Source of the DNA: Candidatus Eisenbacteria bacterium RBG_16_71_46
GTDB taxonomy: Bacteria > Eisenbacteria > RBG-16-71-46
NCBI GenBank assembly: GCA_001780165.1
Contig: MFFQ01000093.1
Span: 6,568 to 39,273 of the forward strand
Direction: 5' to 3'
DNA: 32,706 bases
Below, one piece after another: positions 1-8,534 of this stretch (its first letter is position 1; every line of letters begins with the position of its first letter). The notes beneath the pieces are model-generated. The model had not been told where the DNA came from. It saw only the letters and a program-made list of their open reading frames with translations, and did no database searches. Both the position numbers and the translations under genes were made by a program.

Positions 1-188
1 CGCGCGAGCCGGTCGCGCAGCATTCGCTCGAGCGCGGCCGATGGCCGCGCCCCGGAACGGGCCCACGGCGGCCGCACCGCGGGATCCGCCGCCGCCGGCG
101 CGGTCAGGAGGGACAAGCCGGCCAGCAGCAGGCCTGCGGAAGCGGCGCGAATCGCGAGGCGGTCGGACGGGAAGCGGGTTCCGGGCAC
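1..188 (-). CDS. N-terminus of an exported protein (truncated by window start)
   Basis: An open frame on the minus strand starts with GTG at 188 and runs off the window without a stop (62 codons visible). It is preceded by a GGAG ribosome binding site at 201-198, nine bases from the start. The N-terminus is a convincing signal peptide: Arg-containing n-region, hydrophobic core AGLLLAGLSLLTA, and an Ala-rich cleavage site (APAAA then DP, near residue 34). The visible mature part is Arg/Pro/Ala-rich and ends in an amphipathic stretch (ALERMLRDRL), too short to assign a family. The gene is divergent from the methyltransferase at 402. Function is unknown; the claim is only that it is a secreted or envelope protein. 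The signal peptide and RBS make it more than a chance frame. Confidence 0.6.
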   Translation of the reverse strand, partial: MPGTRFPSDRLAIRAASAGLLLAGLSLLTAPAAADPAVRPPWARSGARPSAALERMLRDRLA

Positions 189-244
189 GGTGGGATTCTC
201 CGCTGGAGGCAAGGCGGTCGGTGGCGAGGAGCGATGCTCATGAG

Positions 245-274
245 ATTGTATCGGAGGTGGTGGGAGACCGGCCA
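245..274 (-). promoter_or_regulatory. Possible promoter for the divergent exported gene
   Basis: On the minus strand TACAAT (250-245) matches the sigma70 -10 consensus at five of six bases. A poor -35 (TGGCCG, 274-269) lies 18 bases upstream. It would start transcription about 50 bases before the GTG at 188. The weak -35 keeps this tentative. Confidence 0.25.
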
Positions 275-401
275 GTGCGCGTCCCCGCGGGCGTGGCGCG
301 CAGACCGCAATCCTCCTTCGCCCCCCGCGTGCGGTGGCACGCGCCGCGTCCTTCCCAGAACCGCCTTTGCCGCCTCCGACCCATATGCGAAGGTGCGCGC
401 C

Positions 402-941
402 ATGCCGACGTCCGAGCACTGGCAGATCCCGCACATCGTGGACGTCCTCCAGCGCGAGCGGCCGCGCACCGTTCTCGACGTCGGCGCGGGGTGGGGGAAG
501 TACGGCCTGCTCGCGCGCGAATACGCGGACGCCGAGCGGGTGGATGCGTTGGATGTGATTCGGCCGCGCTACCCGGTCTACGACCAGGTCCACATCGGCG
601 ACGCGCTCGACCTCGATCGGGTGCTGCCTGCCGAGCCCGCGCGCTACGATCTGGCGCTGCTGATCGACGTGATCGAGCACCTCGAAAAAGCCGACGGCTG
701 GAGGCTCCTCGAGGCCCTCACCCGGCGCGCGCGCCGGGTGCTGGTGGCGACCCCGTGGGGCTTCCGCCGCCAGGAAATCGCGGGGCTGCCCTACGAGACC
801 CACCGCTCGGGCTGGTATCCCTGGGAATTCGGTCGCCGCTACCGGGCGCATCTCACCCGGGTCTTTCCCGGCCATTACAGCCGCCGCCTGGGGCTCCCGC
901 GCCTGTGGCAGATCCTGGTGCTGCTCGGCGCCCGCGATTGA
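402..941 (+). CDS. Class I SAM-dependent methyltransferase
   Basis: A 179-residue protein with the Rossmann-type SAM-binding motif I TVLDVGAGWGKYG (about residues 23-35). An acidic LDVI segment sits where motif II ends strand beta2, and LLIDVIEHLEK is the post-motif typical of small-molecule methyltransferases. The C-terminus is basic with a hydrophobic end (LWQILVLLGA). The frame stays open upstream to 234, but the ATG at 402 is preferred: it has GAAGG about ten bases upstream, and the extra upstream sequence is Arg/Pro-rich with no family resemblance. The substrate cannot be deduced. Many relatives of this compact type modify lipids, quinones or glycans. It stands alone between a divergent exported gene and an acyl-CoA dehydrogenase with its own promoter, so the context gives no pathway. 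Confidence 0.8.
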   Translation: MPTSEHWQIPHIVDVLQRERPRTVLDVGAGWGKYGLLAREYADAERVDALDVIRPRYPVYDQVHIGDALDLDRVLPAEPARYDLALLIDVIEHLEKADGWRLLEALTRRARRVLVATPWGFRRQEIAGLPYETHRSGWYPWEFGRRYRAHLTRVFPGHYSRRLGLPRLWQILVLLGARD

Positions 942-1014
942 CCGGGCCGCCGCGGGCCCCGGCCACGCCCGCGAGGCCCGCTGCGGCCACGACGGCGGCG
1001 GCCCGAATCTCCCA

Positions 1015-1043
1015 TTGGCGTGGTAAGGAAGCGGCGCTAACCT
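1015..1043 (+). promoter_or_regulatory. Candidate promoter of the acyl-CoA dehydrogenase gene
   Basis: TTGGCG at 1015-1020 and TAACCT at 1038-1043 are separated by 17 bases. The same hexamer with the same left flank (GCTAACCT) occurs in the candidate secG promoter at 30181. Predicted initiation is near 1050, about 75 bases upstream of the ATG at 1124. Confidence 0.4.
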
Positions 1044-1123
1044 GCCGATGACTTCTCTTGGACCCCCCTCATCTTTTTTCTTGTCCGGCGACCGCAGCGG
1101 TCGCTGATCGCATCGGAAGGCCC

Positions 1124-3034
1124 ATGACCGATCCCCAGCGCACCGCGTCTCACGTGTCCGAGCTCGAGGCGCGCGCCGTCGCCGAGGCCTCGCGCGAGAC
1201 GACGTGGGAGGCCCCCTCCTTCGTCCGCGAGCTGTTCCTCGGGAAGCTCGACCTCGGGCTGGTGCATCCCTACCCGGAGCCCGACCCCGACGAACAGGCG
1301 CGAGCCGGCGAATTCCTCGAGCGGCTCGAACGCTTCCTGCGCGAAGAGGTGGACGGGGAGGAGATCGAGCGCGACGCCCGGATCCCCGAGCCGGTCATTC
1401 GCGGACTGCGCGACCTCGGGGCGTTCGGGATCAAGATCCCCCGCGAGTACGGCGGCCTCGGCCTGACGCAGTACACCTATGGGCGGGCGATGGCGCTCAT
1501 CGCCAGCGTCTCGAGCGCGGTGGTGGCGCTGCTCTCGGCGCATCAGTCCATCGGCGTGCCGCAGCCGCTCAAGCTGTTCGGCACCGAGGAGCAGAAGAAG
1601 CGGTTCCTGCCGCGCCTGGCGCAGGGCGCGATCTCGGCCTTCGCCCTCACCGAGACCGATGTCGGCTCGGACCCGGCGCGCGTGAGCACCACCGCCACGC
1701 CCACCGCCGACGGCAGCGCCTACATCATCGACGGGGACAAGCTCTGGTGCACCAACGGCACGATCGCCGAGCTGCTGGTGGTGATGGCGCGCACCCCGGG
1801 CAAGCCGGGCAAGCCGGGGCCGATCAGCGCCTTCATCGTCGAGACCAAGACCCCCGGGGTCGAGATCGTCCAGCGTTGCGAGTTCATGGGCATCCGCGGC
1901 ATCGAGAACGCGCGCATCCTGTTCCACCAAGTGCGCGTGCCGAAGGAGAACCTGCTGTGGGGCGAGGGCCGCGGGTTGAAGCTGGCCCTCGTCACGCTCA
2001 ATACCGGACGCCTCACGCTGCCGGCGACGATGGTCTCGGTGGGCAAATGGTGCCTGCAGGTCGCCCGCGAGTTCGCGGCCGAGCGCGTCCAGTGGGGCAG
2101 GCCGGTGGGCCAGCACGAGGCGGTGGCGCAGATGCTGGCCGACATGGCGGCGCGCACCTACGCGATGGAGGCGATGGCGGACCTCGGCAGCCTGCTGGCG
2201 GACGCCGGGCGCTCCGACATCCGGCTCGAGGCCGCCCTGGCCAAGCTGTGGCACACCGACGTCGCCTGGCAGATCTGCGACGACGCGATGCAGATCCGCG
2301 GCGGGCGCGGCTACGAGACCGCCCCGTCGCTCGCGGCGCGCGGCGAGCCCCCGGTGCCGCTCGAGCGGGTGATGCGCGATCTGCGGATCAACCGCATCTT
2401 CGAGGGCTCGAACCAGATCATGCGCCTGTTCATCGCCCGCGAGGCGCTCGACCAGCACCTCAAGGTTGCCGGCGACGTGGTGATGCCGGGGGTGCCCCTG
2501 GGCCGCCGGCTCGCCGGGCTGCTGCGCGCGGGCCTGTTCTACGCCTGGTGGTACCCGAGCCGCTGGTTAGGCTGGGGGCGCTGGCCGCAGTACGCGGAGT
2601 TCGGCGCGCTGGCGGACCACCTGCGCTGGCTGGAGCGCACGTCGCGGCGCCTGGCCCGCGCCCAGTTCCATCTCATGGTCGTGAACGGGCCGGCGCTCGA
2701 GAAGAAGCAGGCGCAGCTGTTCCGCTGCGTGGACATCGGCGCCGAGCTGTTCGCGATCGCCGCGACCTGCGCCCGCGCCCGGCGGGACCTCGCGCGGGCT
2801 CCGGTCGACCGCACGCCGGAGCGGCTCGCCGATCTCTTCTGTCGCGTGTCGCGGCGCAAGGTGGAGGGATTGTTCCAGGCGCTGCGGAGCAACGACGACG
2901 CGGCGGCCTACCGGGTCGCGCGGGACGTGCTGGACCACCGCTTCACGTGGCTCGAGCTGGGCATCATCCCGGCGCCGAACGCCGCGTCGCACCCGGTCGA
3001 GGCCCCGACGCGCGGCGCCGCCGCGGGGCGCTGA
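1124..3034 (+). CDS. Acyl-CoA dehydrogenase, very-long-chain (VLCAD/ACAD9-like) type
   Basis: FAD enzyme catalysing the first, alpha-beta dehydrogenation step of fatty acid beta-oxidation. At 636 residues it is much longer than the ~380-residue short/medium-chain enzymes. It matches the VLCAD-like class, which carries an extra C-terminal helical domain (here about residues 450-610). Visible signatures are [12 protein letters not shown] and LWCTNG (FAD and substrate binding), the segment [21 protein letters not shown], and QIRGGRGYE. Glu427 in [12 protein letters not shown] is the catalytic base at the position used by MCAD and VLCAD. A TTG at 1058 would add 22 residues, but ATG 1124 is preferred because GGAAGG lies just upstream (1115-1120) and the added residues are not family-like. 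The gene stands alone; no electron-transfer flavoprotein or thiolase gene is adjacent. Chain-length preference is inferred only from architecture. Confidence 0.93.
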   Translation: MTDPQRTASHVSELEARAVAEASRETTWEAPSFVRELFLGKLDLGLVHPYPEPDPDEQARAGEFLERLERFLREEVDGEEIERDARIPEPVIRGLRDLGAFGIKIPREYGGLGLTQYTYGRAMALIASVSSAVVALLSAHQSIGVPQPLKLFGTEEQKKRFLPRLAQGAISAFALTETDVGSDPARVSTTATPTADGSAYIIDGDKLWCTNGTIAELLVVMARTPGKPGKPGPISAFIVETKTPGVEIVQRCEFMGIRGIENARILFHQVRVPKENLLWGEGRGLKLALVTLNTGRLTLPATMVSVGKWCLQVAREFAAERVQWGRPVGQHEAVAQMLADMAARTYAMEAMADLGSLLADAGRSDIRLEAALAKLWHTDVAWQICDDAMQIRGGRGYETAPSLAARGEPPVPLERVMRDLRINRIFEGSNQIMRLFIAREALDQHLKVAGDVVMPGVPLGRRLAGLLRAGLFYAWWYPSRWLGWGRWPQYAEFGALADHLRWLERTSRRLARAQFHLMVVNGPALEKKQAQLFRCVDIGAELFAIAATCARARRDLARAPVDRTPERLADLFCRVSRRKVEGLFQALRSNDDAAAYRVARDVLDHRFTWLELGIIPAPNAASHPVEAPTRGAAAGR

Positions 3035-3353
3035 ACCGGCCCAGCCCGAGGTCGCCGGGAGCACCCGAGCGAGGCCGCGCCCCGGCGCGGGCGGGGGCTC
3101 CCATCCAGCCTCCGCGCCTCCCGGCCCCGGCGCCAAACCGCTCCGGCCCAGCAGGGTCCGGGCGTGCCATGCCCTTCGAAAAGAAACCGGCGTTGCCCCG
3201 GGGGACGCGGTGTAGCAGAATGGCGGGTCGGAGCCTGCCAGGGAGGCGGGCGGGCGGTCCCGGAGAACCCGCGCCCGGGCCCGCGCGTGATCGTGCGCCG
3301 GGCGAGGGCTCGGCGCTCCCGCAGGGATCCGCGGAAGTTCCCCCCATCGACGA
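3035..3353 (+). other. Intergenic region, 319 bases, upstream of ftsK
   Basis: No credible gene is seen here. It contains a GC-rich hairpin (CCGCGCC at 3075-3081 facing GGCGCGG at 3084-3090) without a following T-run. That could slow polymerase after the dehydrogenase gene but is not a textbook terminator. An A-rich patch (TTCGAAAAGAAA, from 3176) lies just upstream of the candidate ftsK promoter. The remainder is GC-rich with no recognisable motif. Confidence 0.5.
3193..3221 (+). promoter_or_regulatory. Candidate promoter of the ftsK-led operon
   Basis: TTGCCC (3193-3198) and CAGAAT (3216-3221) are 17 bases apart, four of six matches each. An A-rich stretch just upstream could serve as an UP element. 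A transcript starting near 3228 would have a leader of about 125 bases before the GTG at 3354. Confidence 0.35.
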
Positions 3354-5624
3354 GTGACCTCCTCCATTTCGGATAGACGGCAAAGACAGATCCTCGCCCT
3401 GTTGCTCGGGGCCTTCGCGGTGCTTTCGCTCGCCAGCGTCGCCACCTTCGGGCCCCCGGTCCCGGGAGCCCCTCCGTGGACCTCGCCCAACGCGTGCGGT
3501 CCCGTGGGGGCCACGTTGGCGTTCGCCCTGGTGTGGGCCTTCGGCCGTTATGCCGCATTCGGCCTGCCGCTGCTCGCCGGGGTCTGGTCGTGGAACCGGC
3601 TGCGCAACCGTCCGGTGGCGCCGCTCGCGCTGTCCTCGTTGATCGGTGCGCTCCTGTTGTTCGAGATCTGCACCCTCTTCGGGCTCGGCGGGCTCGACCG
3701 CTGGTCGTGGGCCGGGGGCTGGGGCTTCGCCGCCTCGCTCACGCTCTACTCGGCGCTGGGTAGCCTGGGATCGTGGATCGTTGCCGGAGCGCTGTTCGGC
3801 GTCACCGTGCTCGCCGCGAGCGAGTTGGGGTTCCACTGGATCGGCCGCCTCGTCCATGGCGTCCTGCTCGACCCCGCTCGGCGTGCGGCCGAGGCCTGGC
3901 AGGCCTGGCTCGAGCGCGGGCGCGCTTCCCGCCCCAGGCAGCCGGCGCCGGCACGGCGGCCCCGGGCTCAGCGCGCGGACGCCGCGCCGGTCGCGGGCGG
4001 GGCCGGCCCGCTGACCCATTTCGCCGGGCGCCCGGGCGGCGCCGCCACCGCGGACGACCAGATGCGCCTGCCGCTGTCGCTCGCGGCGCGCGCGGAGTCG
4101 CGGCCGCGGCGCGCCCGCGGCGAGACGGGCGCGCCCGACACCTCGGCCGCCGACGCGGGGGAGACGCTGCCTTCGCTCAGCCTGCTGTCCATGCCGACCC
4201 AGCCGGAGGATCTGCTCACCGCCGCCGATCTCACCGCCGAGGCCCGCCTGCTCGAAGCCAAGCTCGCGGACTTCGGCATCCTCGGCCGGGTGACCGAGAT
4301 CCACCCGGGGCCGGTGGTGACCACGTTCGAATTCGAGCCCGCGGCCGGTGTCAAGGTGAACCAGATCGTCTCGCGCGAAGACGACCTCGCGCTCGCGCTC
4401 CGCGCCCAGCGCATCCGCATCCTGGCGCCGATCCCGGGCAAGGGCACGGTCGGGGTCGAGATCCCCAATCGGCGCCGGCGCACCGTCTATCTGCGCGAGG
4501 TGCTGGCCTCGGCCGCCTACCAGTCCAGCGACGCGGCGCTCAAGGTGCCGCTCGGCGTGGATGTCGTGGGCCAGCCGTTCGTCGCCGACCTCACCAAGAT
4601 GCCCCACGTGCTGGTGGCGGGCGCCACCGGGTCGGGCAAGAGCGTCTGCTTGAACGCCATCATCTGCGGTCTGTTGTTCCAGCACAGCCCCGACACGCTG
4701 CGCATGCTCATGGTGGATCCCAAGATGCTCGAGCTTTCCGCCTACAACGGGATTCCGCACCTGGTGATGCCGGTGGTGACCGAGGCCAAGCGCGCGAGCC
4801 GCGCGCTGCGCTGGGCGGTCTCCGAGATGGAGAAGCGCTACAAGCTCATGGCGACCTGCGGCGCGCGCCACATCTCCGCCTACAACGAGAAGGTGGCGGC
4901 CGGTCTCGCCCCCACCGCCCCCGGGGCCGACGTTCCGCCGGACCGGCTCTCGTTCGTGGTGGTGGTGATCGACGAGCTCGCCGACCTGATGCTCACCGCG
5001 CCGGCCGAGATCGAGGAGCCGATCGCGCGCCTCGCGCAGATGGCCCGCGCGGTGGGCATCCACCTGGTGCTGGCGACGCAACGGCCCTCGGTGGACGTCA
5101 TCACCGGAGTGATCAAGGCCAACTTCCCATCGCGCATCGCCTTCCAGGTGGCGAGCAAGACCGACTCGCGCACCGTGCTCGACATGAACGGGGCCGAGAA
5201 CCTCCTCGGCCACGGCGACATGCTGTTCATGCCCGCCGGCAGGCCCGAGCCCAGCCGCGTCCACGGTGCCTACGTCTCGGAGGAGGAGAGCGCGCGGGTC
5301 GTGGAGTTCTGGAAGGCGAGGTCGGTGGCGACCCAGCAGGCGCCGCTCGCCACCGAGCCCACGCTGGTCGAGCAGGAGGATGAGGAGGTGGAGGGCGGCG
5401 ACTCGTTCGAGGACAAGCTCATCCAGGAGGCGGCCCGCCTGGTGGTCACCCACCAGCAGGGCTCGACCTCGCTGCTCCAGCGCCGGCTCAAGGTCGGCTA
5501 CTCGCGCGCCGGGCGGCTCATGGACCAGCTCGAGCAGCTCGGCGTGGTGGGGCCGTTCCAGGGCAGCAAGGCGCGCGACGTCCTGGTGGACGAGCGCTGG
5601 CTCGAAGATCGGGGCTACGAGTGA
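3354..5624 (+). CDS. ftsK: DNA translocase FtsK/SpoIIIE
   Basis: Hexameric ATP-driven DNA pump that clears and aligns chromosome termini at the division septum. The 756-residue protein has four N-terminal membrane segments (about residues 13-32, 50-78, 89-110, 122-157). A Pro/Ala/Arg-rich linker follows (about 180-280), and then the motor: Walker A GATGSGKS (423-430), Walker B VVVIDELAD with Asp540, and the conserved ATQRPSVDVITGVIKANFPSRIAF block. The last ~65 residues are the gamma winged helix (GSTSLLQRRLKVGYSRAGRLMDQLE) that reads polar KOPS-like sequences. The start is GTG; GCGGAAG lies 16 bases upstream, so the exact start is less certain. It is shorter than E. coli FtsK (1,329 residues) because the linker is short, which is usual outside gammaproteobacteria. 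It overlaps rimO by four bases (GTGA). Confidence 0.96.
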   Translation: MTSSISDRRQRQILALLLGAFAVLSLASVATFGPPVPGAPPWTSPNACGPVGATLAFALVWAFGRYAAFGLPLLAGVWSWNRLRNRPVAPLALSSLIGALLLFEICTLFGLGGLDRWSWAGGWGFAASLTLYSALGSLGSWIVAGALFGVTVLAASELGFHWIGRLVHGVLLDPARRAAEAWQAWLERGRASRPRQPAPARRPRAQRADAAPVAGGAGPLTHFAGRPGGAATADDQMRLPLSLAARAESRPRRARGETGAPDTSAADAGETLPSLSLLSMPTQPEDLLTAADLTAEARLLEAKLADFGILGRVTEIHPGPVVTTFEFEPAAGVKVNQIVSREDDLALALRAQRIRILAPIPGKGTVGVEIPNRRRRTVYLREVLASAAYQSSDAALKVPLGVDVVGQPFVADLTKMPHVLVAGATGSGKSVCLNAIICGLLFQHSPDTLRMLMVDPKMLELSAYNGIPHLVMPVVTEAKRASRALRWAVSEMEKRYKLMATCGARHISAYNEKVAAGLAPTAPGADVPPDRLSFVVVVIDELADLMLTAPAEIEEPIARLAQMARAVGIHLVLATQRPSVDVITGVIKANFPSRIAFQVASKTDSRTVLDMNGAENLLGHGDMLFMPAGRPEPSRVHGAYVSEEESARVVEFWKARSVATQQAPLATEPTLVEQEDEEVEGGDSFEDKLIQEAARLVVTHQQGSTSLLQRRLKVGYSRAGRLMDQLEQLGVVGPFQGSKARDVLVDERWLEDRGYE

Positions 5625-7006
5625 GGCCCACGCCACCACCGACCCTGGCCTTCGTCACCCTGGGCTGTCCCAAGAACACCGTGGATGCCGAGAAGATGCT
5701 GGGCCTGATGGTGCAGGCCGGCTTCCGGACCGTCGGCGATGCCGGCGAGGCGGACGTCGCGGTCATCAACACCTGTGCCTTCCTGCAGAGCGCGGTGCGC
5801 GAGTCGAAGCAGGCGATCGCCGGCCTCGTCCGCTTCCGGCGCGAGGGCCGGCTCCGGGGGCTGATCGTCGCCGGGTGCCTGGCGCAGCGCGCGGGGGAGT
5901 CCCTGCTCGAGGAGTTCCCCGAGGTGGACGCGGTGCTCGGCACCGGGCAGTGGGCCGAGGTGGCGCGTGTCGCGACCCACGTGCTCCGGGGAACGGGAGA
6001 GCGCACGGTCCGCACCGAGTACCCGGGGGGCGCGCTCGACGCGCTCACGCCCCGGGCGATCTCCACGCCGCGCCACCTCGCCTACCTCAAGATCTCGGAA
6101 GGTTGCGACCACCGTTGCACGTTCTGCATCATCCCCCGCCTGCGGGGGGATCAGCGCAGCCGTCCGATCGATGACCTGGTGGCCGAGGCCGAGCGCCTCG
6201 CGGCGATCGGGGTGCGCGAGCTCAACCTCATCGGGCAGGACACCACCGGCTATGGCACCGACCTGCCCGGCGGGCCCACGCTCGCCGACCTGCTCGAGGC
6301 GCTCGATCGAGTGGAGGGCCTGCGCTGGATCCGAGTCCAGTACACGTATCCGCGGTTGTGGAGCGAGCGGCTGATCGCGGTGTGGGCGGGGGCGCGACGG
6401 GTCGTGCCCTACGTCGACATGCCGCTCCAGCACATCGCCCCCGGGATGCTGCGCCAGATGGCCCGCGGCATGACCGCCGGCGACACCCGCGCGCTGGTGC
6501 GGCGCATCCGGCGCGGCATCCCGGGGGTGTCGTTCCGGACCAACTTCATCGTCGGATTCCCCGGCGAGACCGAGGACGACTTCGAGGAGCTGTGCCGCTA
6601 CGTGGAGGAGGAGCCGTTCGATCACCTGGTGGTGTTCGGCTACGAGCGTGAGCCCGAGACCCCGTCGTTCGCGATGACGCCGCGCGTGCCGATCGCGGTC
6701 CGCCGCCGCCGCCGCGCCCGGCTGCTCGCGCTCCAGGAGCGGCTGGCGCGGGCGCGCCTCGCGCGGCGCATCGGCGAGACGGTGGACGTCATGATCGACG
6801 GCCCGGCCGGCCGCGGCCAGTACGCGGCGCGAACCGCCGGCTCCGCCTTCGAAGTGGATGGCGCGGTGGTGGTCGAAGGTGAGAATCTCAGCCCGGGCGA
6901 CGTGGTCAGCGTGAGGATCATGGGTGCGGCCGCGTACGACCTGTTTGCCCGCGTGGAGGTCCCCTTCGGACCCACGCTCCACACCGTGAAAGGAATGATG
7001 ACGTGA
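5621..7006 (+). CDS. rimO: Ribosomal protein S12 (Asp) methylthiotransferase RimO
   Basis: Radical-SAM methylthiotransferase that adds a methylthio group to the conserved aspartate of ribosomal protein uS12. The N-terminal UPF0004 domain has the three cysteines for the auxiliary iron-sulfur cluster: Cys16 (TLGCPKN), Cys52 (NTCAF) and Cys86 (AGCLAQR). The radical-SAM cluster motif C-x3-C-x2-C is Cys162, Cys166, Cys169 in EGCDHRCTFCIIPRLRG. The RGDQRSRP continuation and the C-terminal TRAM-like domain (about 390-455) are characteristic. The 461-residue length and the TLGCPKN motif favour RimO over the tRNA enzyme MiaB, whose motif is typically TYGCQMN. The GTG start overlaps the ftsK stop and the TGA overlaps the next start, so translation is probably coupled on both sides. 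The S12 substrate gene is not in this window. Confidence 0.94.
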   Translation: MRPTPPPTLAFVTLGCPKNTVDAEKMLGLMVQAGFRTVGDAGEADVAVINTCAFLQSAVRESKQAIAGLVRFRREGRLRGLIVAGCLAQRAGESLLEEFPEVDAVLGTGQWAEVARVATHVLRGTGERTVRTEYPGGALDALTPRAISTPRHLAYLKISEGCDHRCTFCIIPRLRGDQRSRPIDDLVAEAERLAAIGVRELNLIGQDTTGYGTDLPGGPTLADLLEALDRVEGLRWIRVQYTYPRLWSERLIAVWAGARRVVPYVDMPLQHIAPGMLRQMARGMTAGDTRALVRRIRRGIPGVSFRTNFIVGFPGETEDDFEELCRYVEEEPFDHLVVFGYEREPETPSFAMTPRVPIAVRRRRRARLLALQERLARARLARRIGETVDVMIDGPAGRGQYAARTAGSAFEVDGAVVVEGENLSPGDVVSVRIMGAAAYDLFARVEVPFGPTLHTVKGMMT

Positions 7007-7758
7007 AGCGCTCCCGGATGCCGTTCGCGGTCCTCGCCGTCCTGTGCGTGGCCTCCACCGTCCACGCCAAGACGTTTCGTTATGCGAGCGGTCCCAAGGC
7101 CGCCGAAGACACGCTGCTGTCGGTGGCCCATGAACAGATCGAGCCGATCGTGCGCCCGCGGGGCCCGCGGGTCCCGGCCACCAACCTGCAGTTGGTGAAC
7201 CTGGTGGCCGGGGTCGCCTTCGAGCGCGCGCTCGTGAGCGCGCCGCTCGACAGCGGCTCGCACGTGATGGTCGCGCCCGCCGAGAGCCACCCGCTCAACT
7301 TCGCGGTGGAGCACGCGGTGCTCCGCAGCCTGTCCCGCCGCGGAGTGACCGCAACGGTGCGGCGCTCGATCATTCCCGACGACAGCCTGGTAGTCATCGC
7401 CGGCAACCCCGGCGACCCGGTGCTCGAGTACCAGCTCGCGACCGCCCGCGTGTCCTACCTGCGGCTGGTCGGCTGGCTGCCCTTCACCGGTCGGGTGAAG
7501 ATCGAACGGCAGGCCCTGGTCGAAGGCGGCGTGACGCTGCGCGATCCGGCCACCTCGCGGATGCTGTGGATGAACGACGCCTCCTACAACCTGGTGGACC
7601 GGTTCCCGCGCGACAAGCTGACCGTGGTCGAGGACACGCGGTTCACCGACCTCACGAGCGCGCCCCCCCAGCGGAACGTGGGCAAGGCGCTCGAGCCGAT
7701 CGTCGTGGTGGCGGTCGTCGGCGGACTGGTCGCGCTCTTCTTCCAAAACCGGCCTTGA
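7003..7758 (+). CDS. Unknown exported protein with C-terminal membrane segment
   Basis: A 251-residue protein I do not recognise. It has a clear signal peptide (basic MKRSRMPFAVLAVLCVASTVHA, cleavage near residue 22; no lipobox). A mature domain of mixed alpha/beta character follows, and then a hydrophobic tail (about residues 226-246, IVVVAVVGGLVALFF) ending in QNRP, which probably anchors the protein. The middle resembles the general layout of small periplasmic or outer-membrane-associated proteins in which a helix (LNFAVEHAVLRSLSRRGV) precedes beta strands, but I cannot name the family. The GTG start overlaps the rimO stop by four bases (GTGA), and the next gene is the BamD-like lipoprotein, so an envelope role coupled to outer-membrane assembly is plausible but only inferred. 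Confidence 0.75.
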   Translation: MKRSRMPFAVLAVLCVASTVHAKTFRYASGPKAAEDTLLSVAHEQIEPIVRPRGPRVPATNLQLVNLVAGVAFERALVSAPLDSGSHVMVAPAESHPLNFAVEHAVLRSLSRRGVTATVRRSIIPDDSLVVIAGNPGDPVLEYQLATARVSYLRLVGWLPFTGRVKIERQALVEGGVTLRDPATSRMLWMNDASYNLVDRFPRDKLTVVEDTRFTDLTSAPPQRNVGKALEPIVVVAVVGGLVALFFQNRP

Positions 7759-7760
7759 GC

Positions 7761-8528
7761 GTGCCTCGGCGCCGCCTGTCTTCCGGTTCGTGGCTCGCGT
7801 TCTCGGCGGGGCTCGCCCTCGCCGCGACGGCCGGCTGCGGAGCCGGCGTGATCCCGGAGATCCACTCCGAGTCCGAGCGCCTGGCGGTCGCGCGGCGGCT
7901 GGCGGCGGGACAACAGTGCTCGGCCGCCATCGAGCTGCTCAAGACCTACGTGGCGAACAACGCCGGCAGTGCCGACGTCGACGTCGCGCTCTACCAGCTC
8001 GGGGTCTGCTACCTGGATACCAGGGAGTGGGCGCTGGCGGGCACCCAGTTCGAACGCGTGCTGCGCGAGTACCCCGAGAGCGACTCGGCCGCGGCGGCAG
8101 CGTTCCGGCTGGGAGACGCCCTGTTCGGGCAGACGCGACCGGTGGACTTCGACCAGGAATACACCGTCAAGGCGCTGGATCAATGGCAGCGCTACCTGAG
8201 CGCGTATCCCGGCGACCGCTACGGGGATCTGGCCGTGCGGCGCATCGCCGCGGCGCGCACCCGGCTCGCGACCAAGCTGCTCGACAACGGCCGGCTCTAC
8301 ATGAAGCTCAAGCTCTACGCGCCCGCCCGGGTCTACTTCCAGCGCGTGATCGACGAGTACTCCGACACTCCGGTCGCCGGGGACGCCTGGCTCGGCCTCG
8401 CCGAGGCCGAAGCCGGCCAGGGTCACCGGAGCGAGGCGATCGATCGGCTGCGCGAGGTCGAGTCGCGCTTCGCGGGCCGGCCGGCGGCGGCGCGCGCCGC
8501 GCGGCTGCGCGAGAGCCTGGAGCAATAG
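7761..8528 (+). CDS. bamD: Outer-membrane assembly lipoprotein, BamD family
   Basis: Tetratricopeptide-repeat lipoprotein of the BAM complex, which inserts beta-barrel proteins into the outer membrane. The 255-residue product begins with a basic n-region (PRRR), a hydrophobic stretch and a degenerate lipobox TAGC with Cys26. Helical TPR-like repeats follow: AIELLKTYVANNAGSADVD, FERVLREYPESDSAAAAAF, WQRYLSAYPGDRYGDLAV and YFQRVIDEYSDTPVAGDAW. The spacing and 'YP(G/E)S' turns are typical of BamD/YfiO. GTG 7761 is chosen; a TTG two codons upstream (7755) would overlap the preceding stop as TTGA, the same coupling seen at other junctions here, and is equally possible. The ordinary bacterial partner BamA is not in the window, though barrel substrates are encoded downstream (16788-25409). 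Confidence 0.85.
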   Translation: MPRRRLSSGSWLAFSAGLALAATAGCGAGVIPEIHSESERLAVARRLAAGQQCSAAIELLKTYVANNAGSADVDVALYQLGVCYLDTREWALAGTQFERVLREYPESDSAAAAAFRLGDALFGQTRPVDFDQEYTVKALDQWQRYLSAYPGDRYGDLAVRRIAAARTRLATKLLDNGRLYMKLKLYAPARVYFQRVIDEYSDTPVAGDAWLGLAEAEAGQGHRSEAIDRLREVESRFAGRPAAARAARLRESLEQ

Positions 8529-8534
8529 CGCGCG

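Noticed and set aside
3075-3090. Intrinsic terminator after the acyl-CoA dehydrogenase gene
   Set aside because: The GC stem has a very small loop and no T-run follows.
2964-5639. An 891-codon minus-strand open frame opposite ftsK
   Set aside because: It is a mirror of the ftsK reading frame with no family motif, signal peptide or ribosome site.
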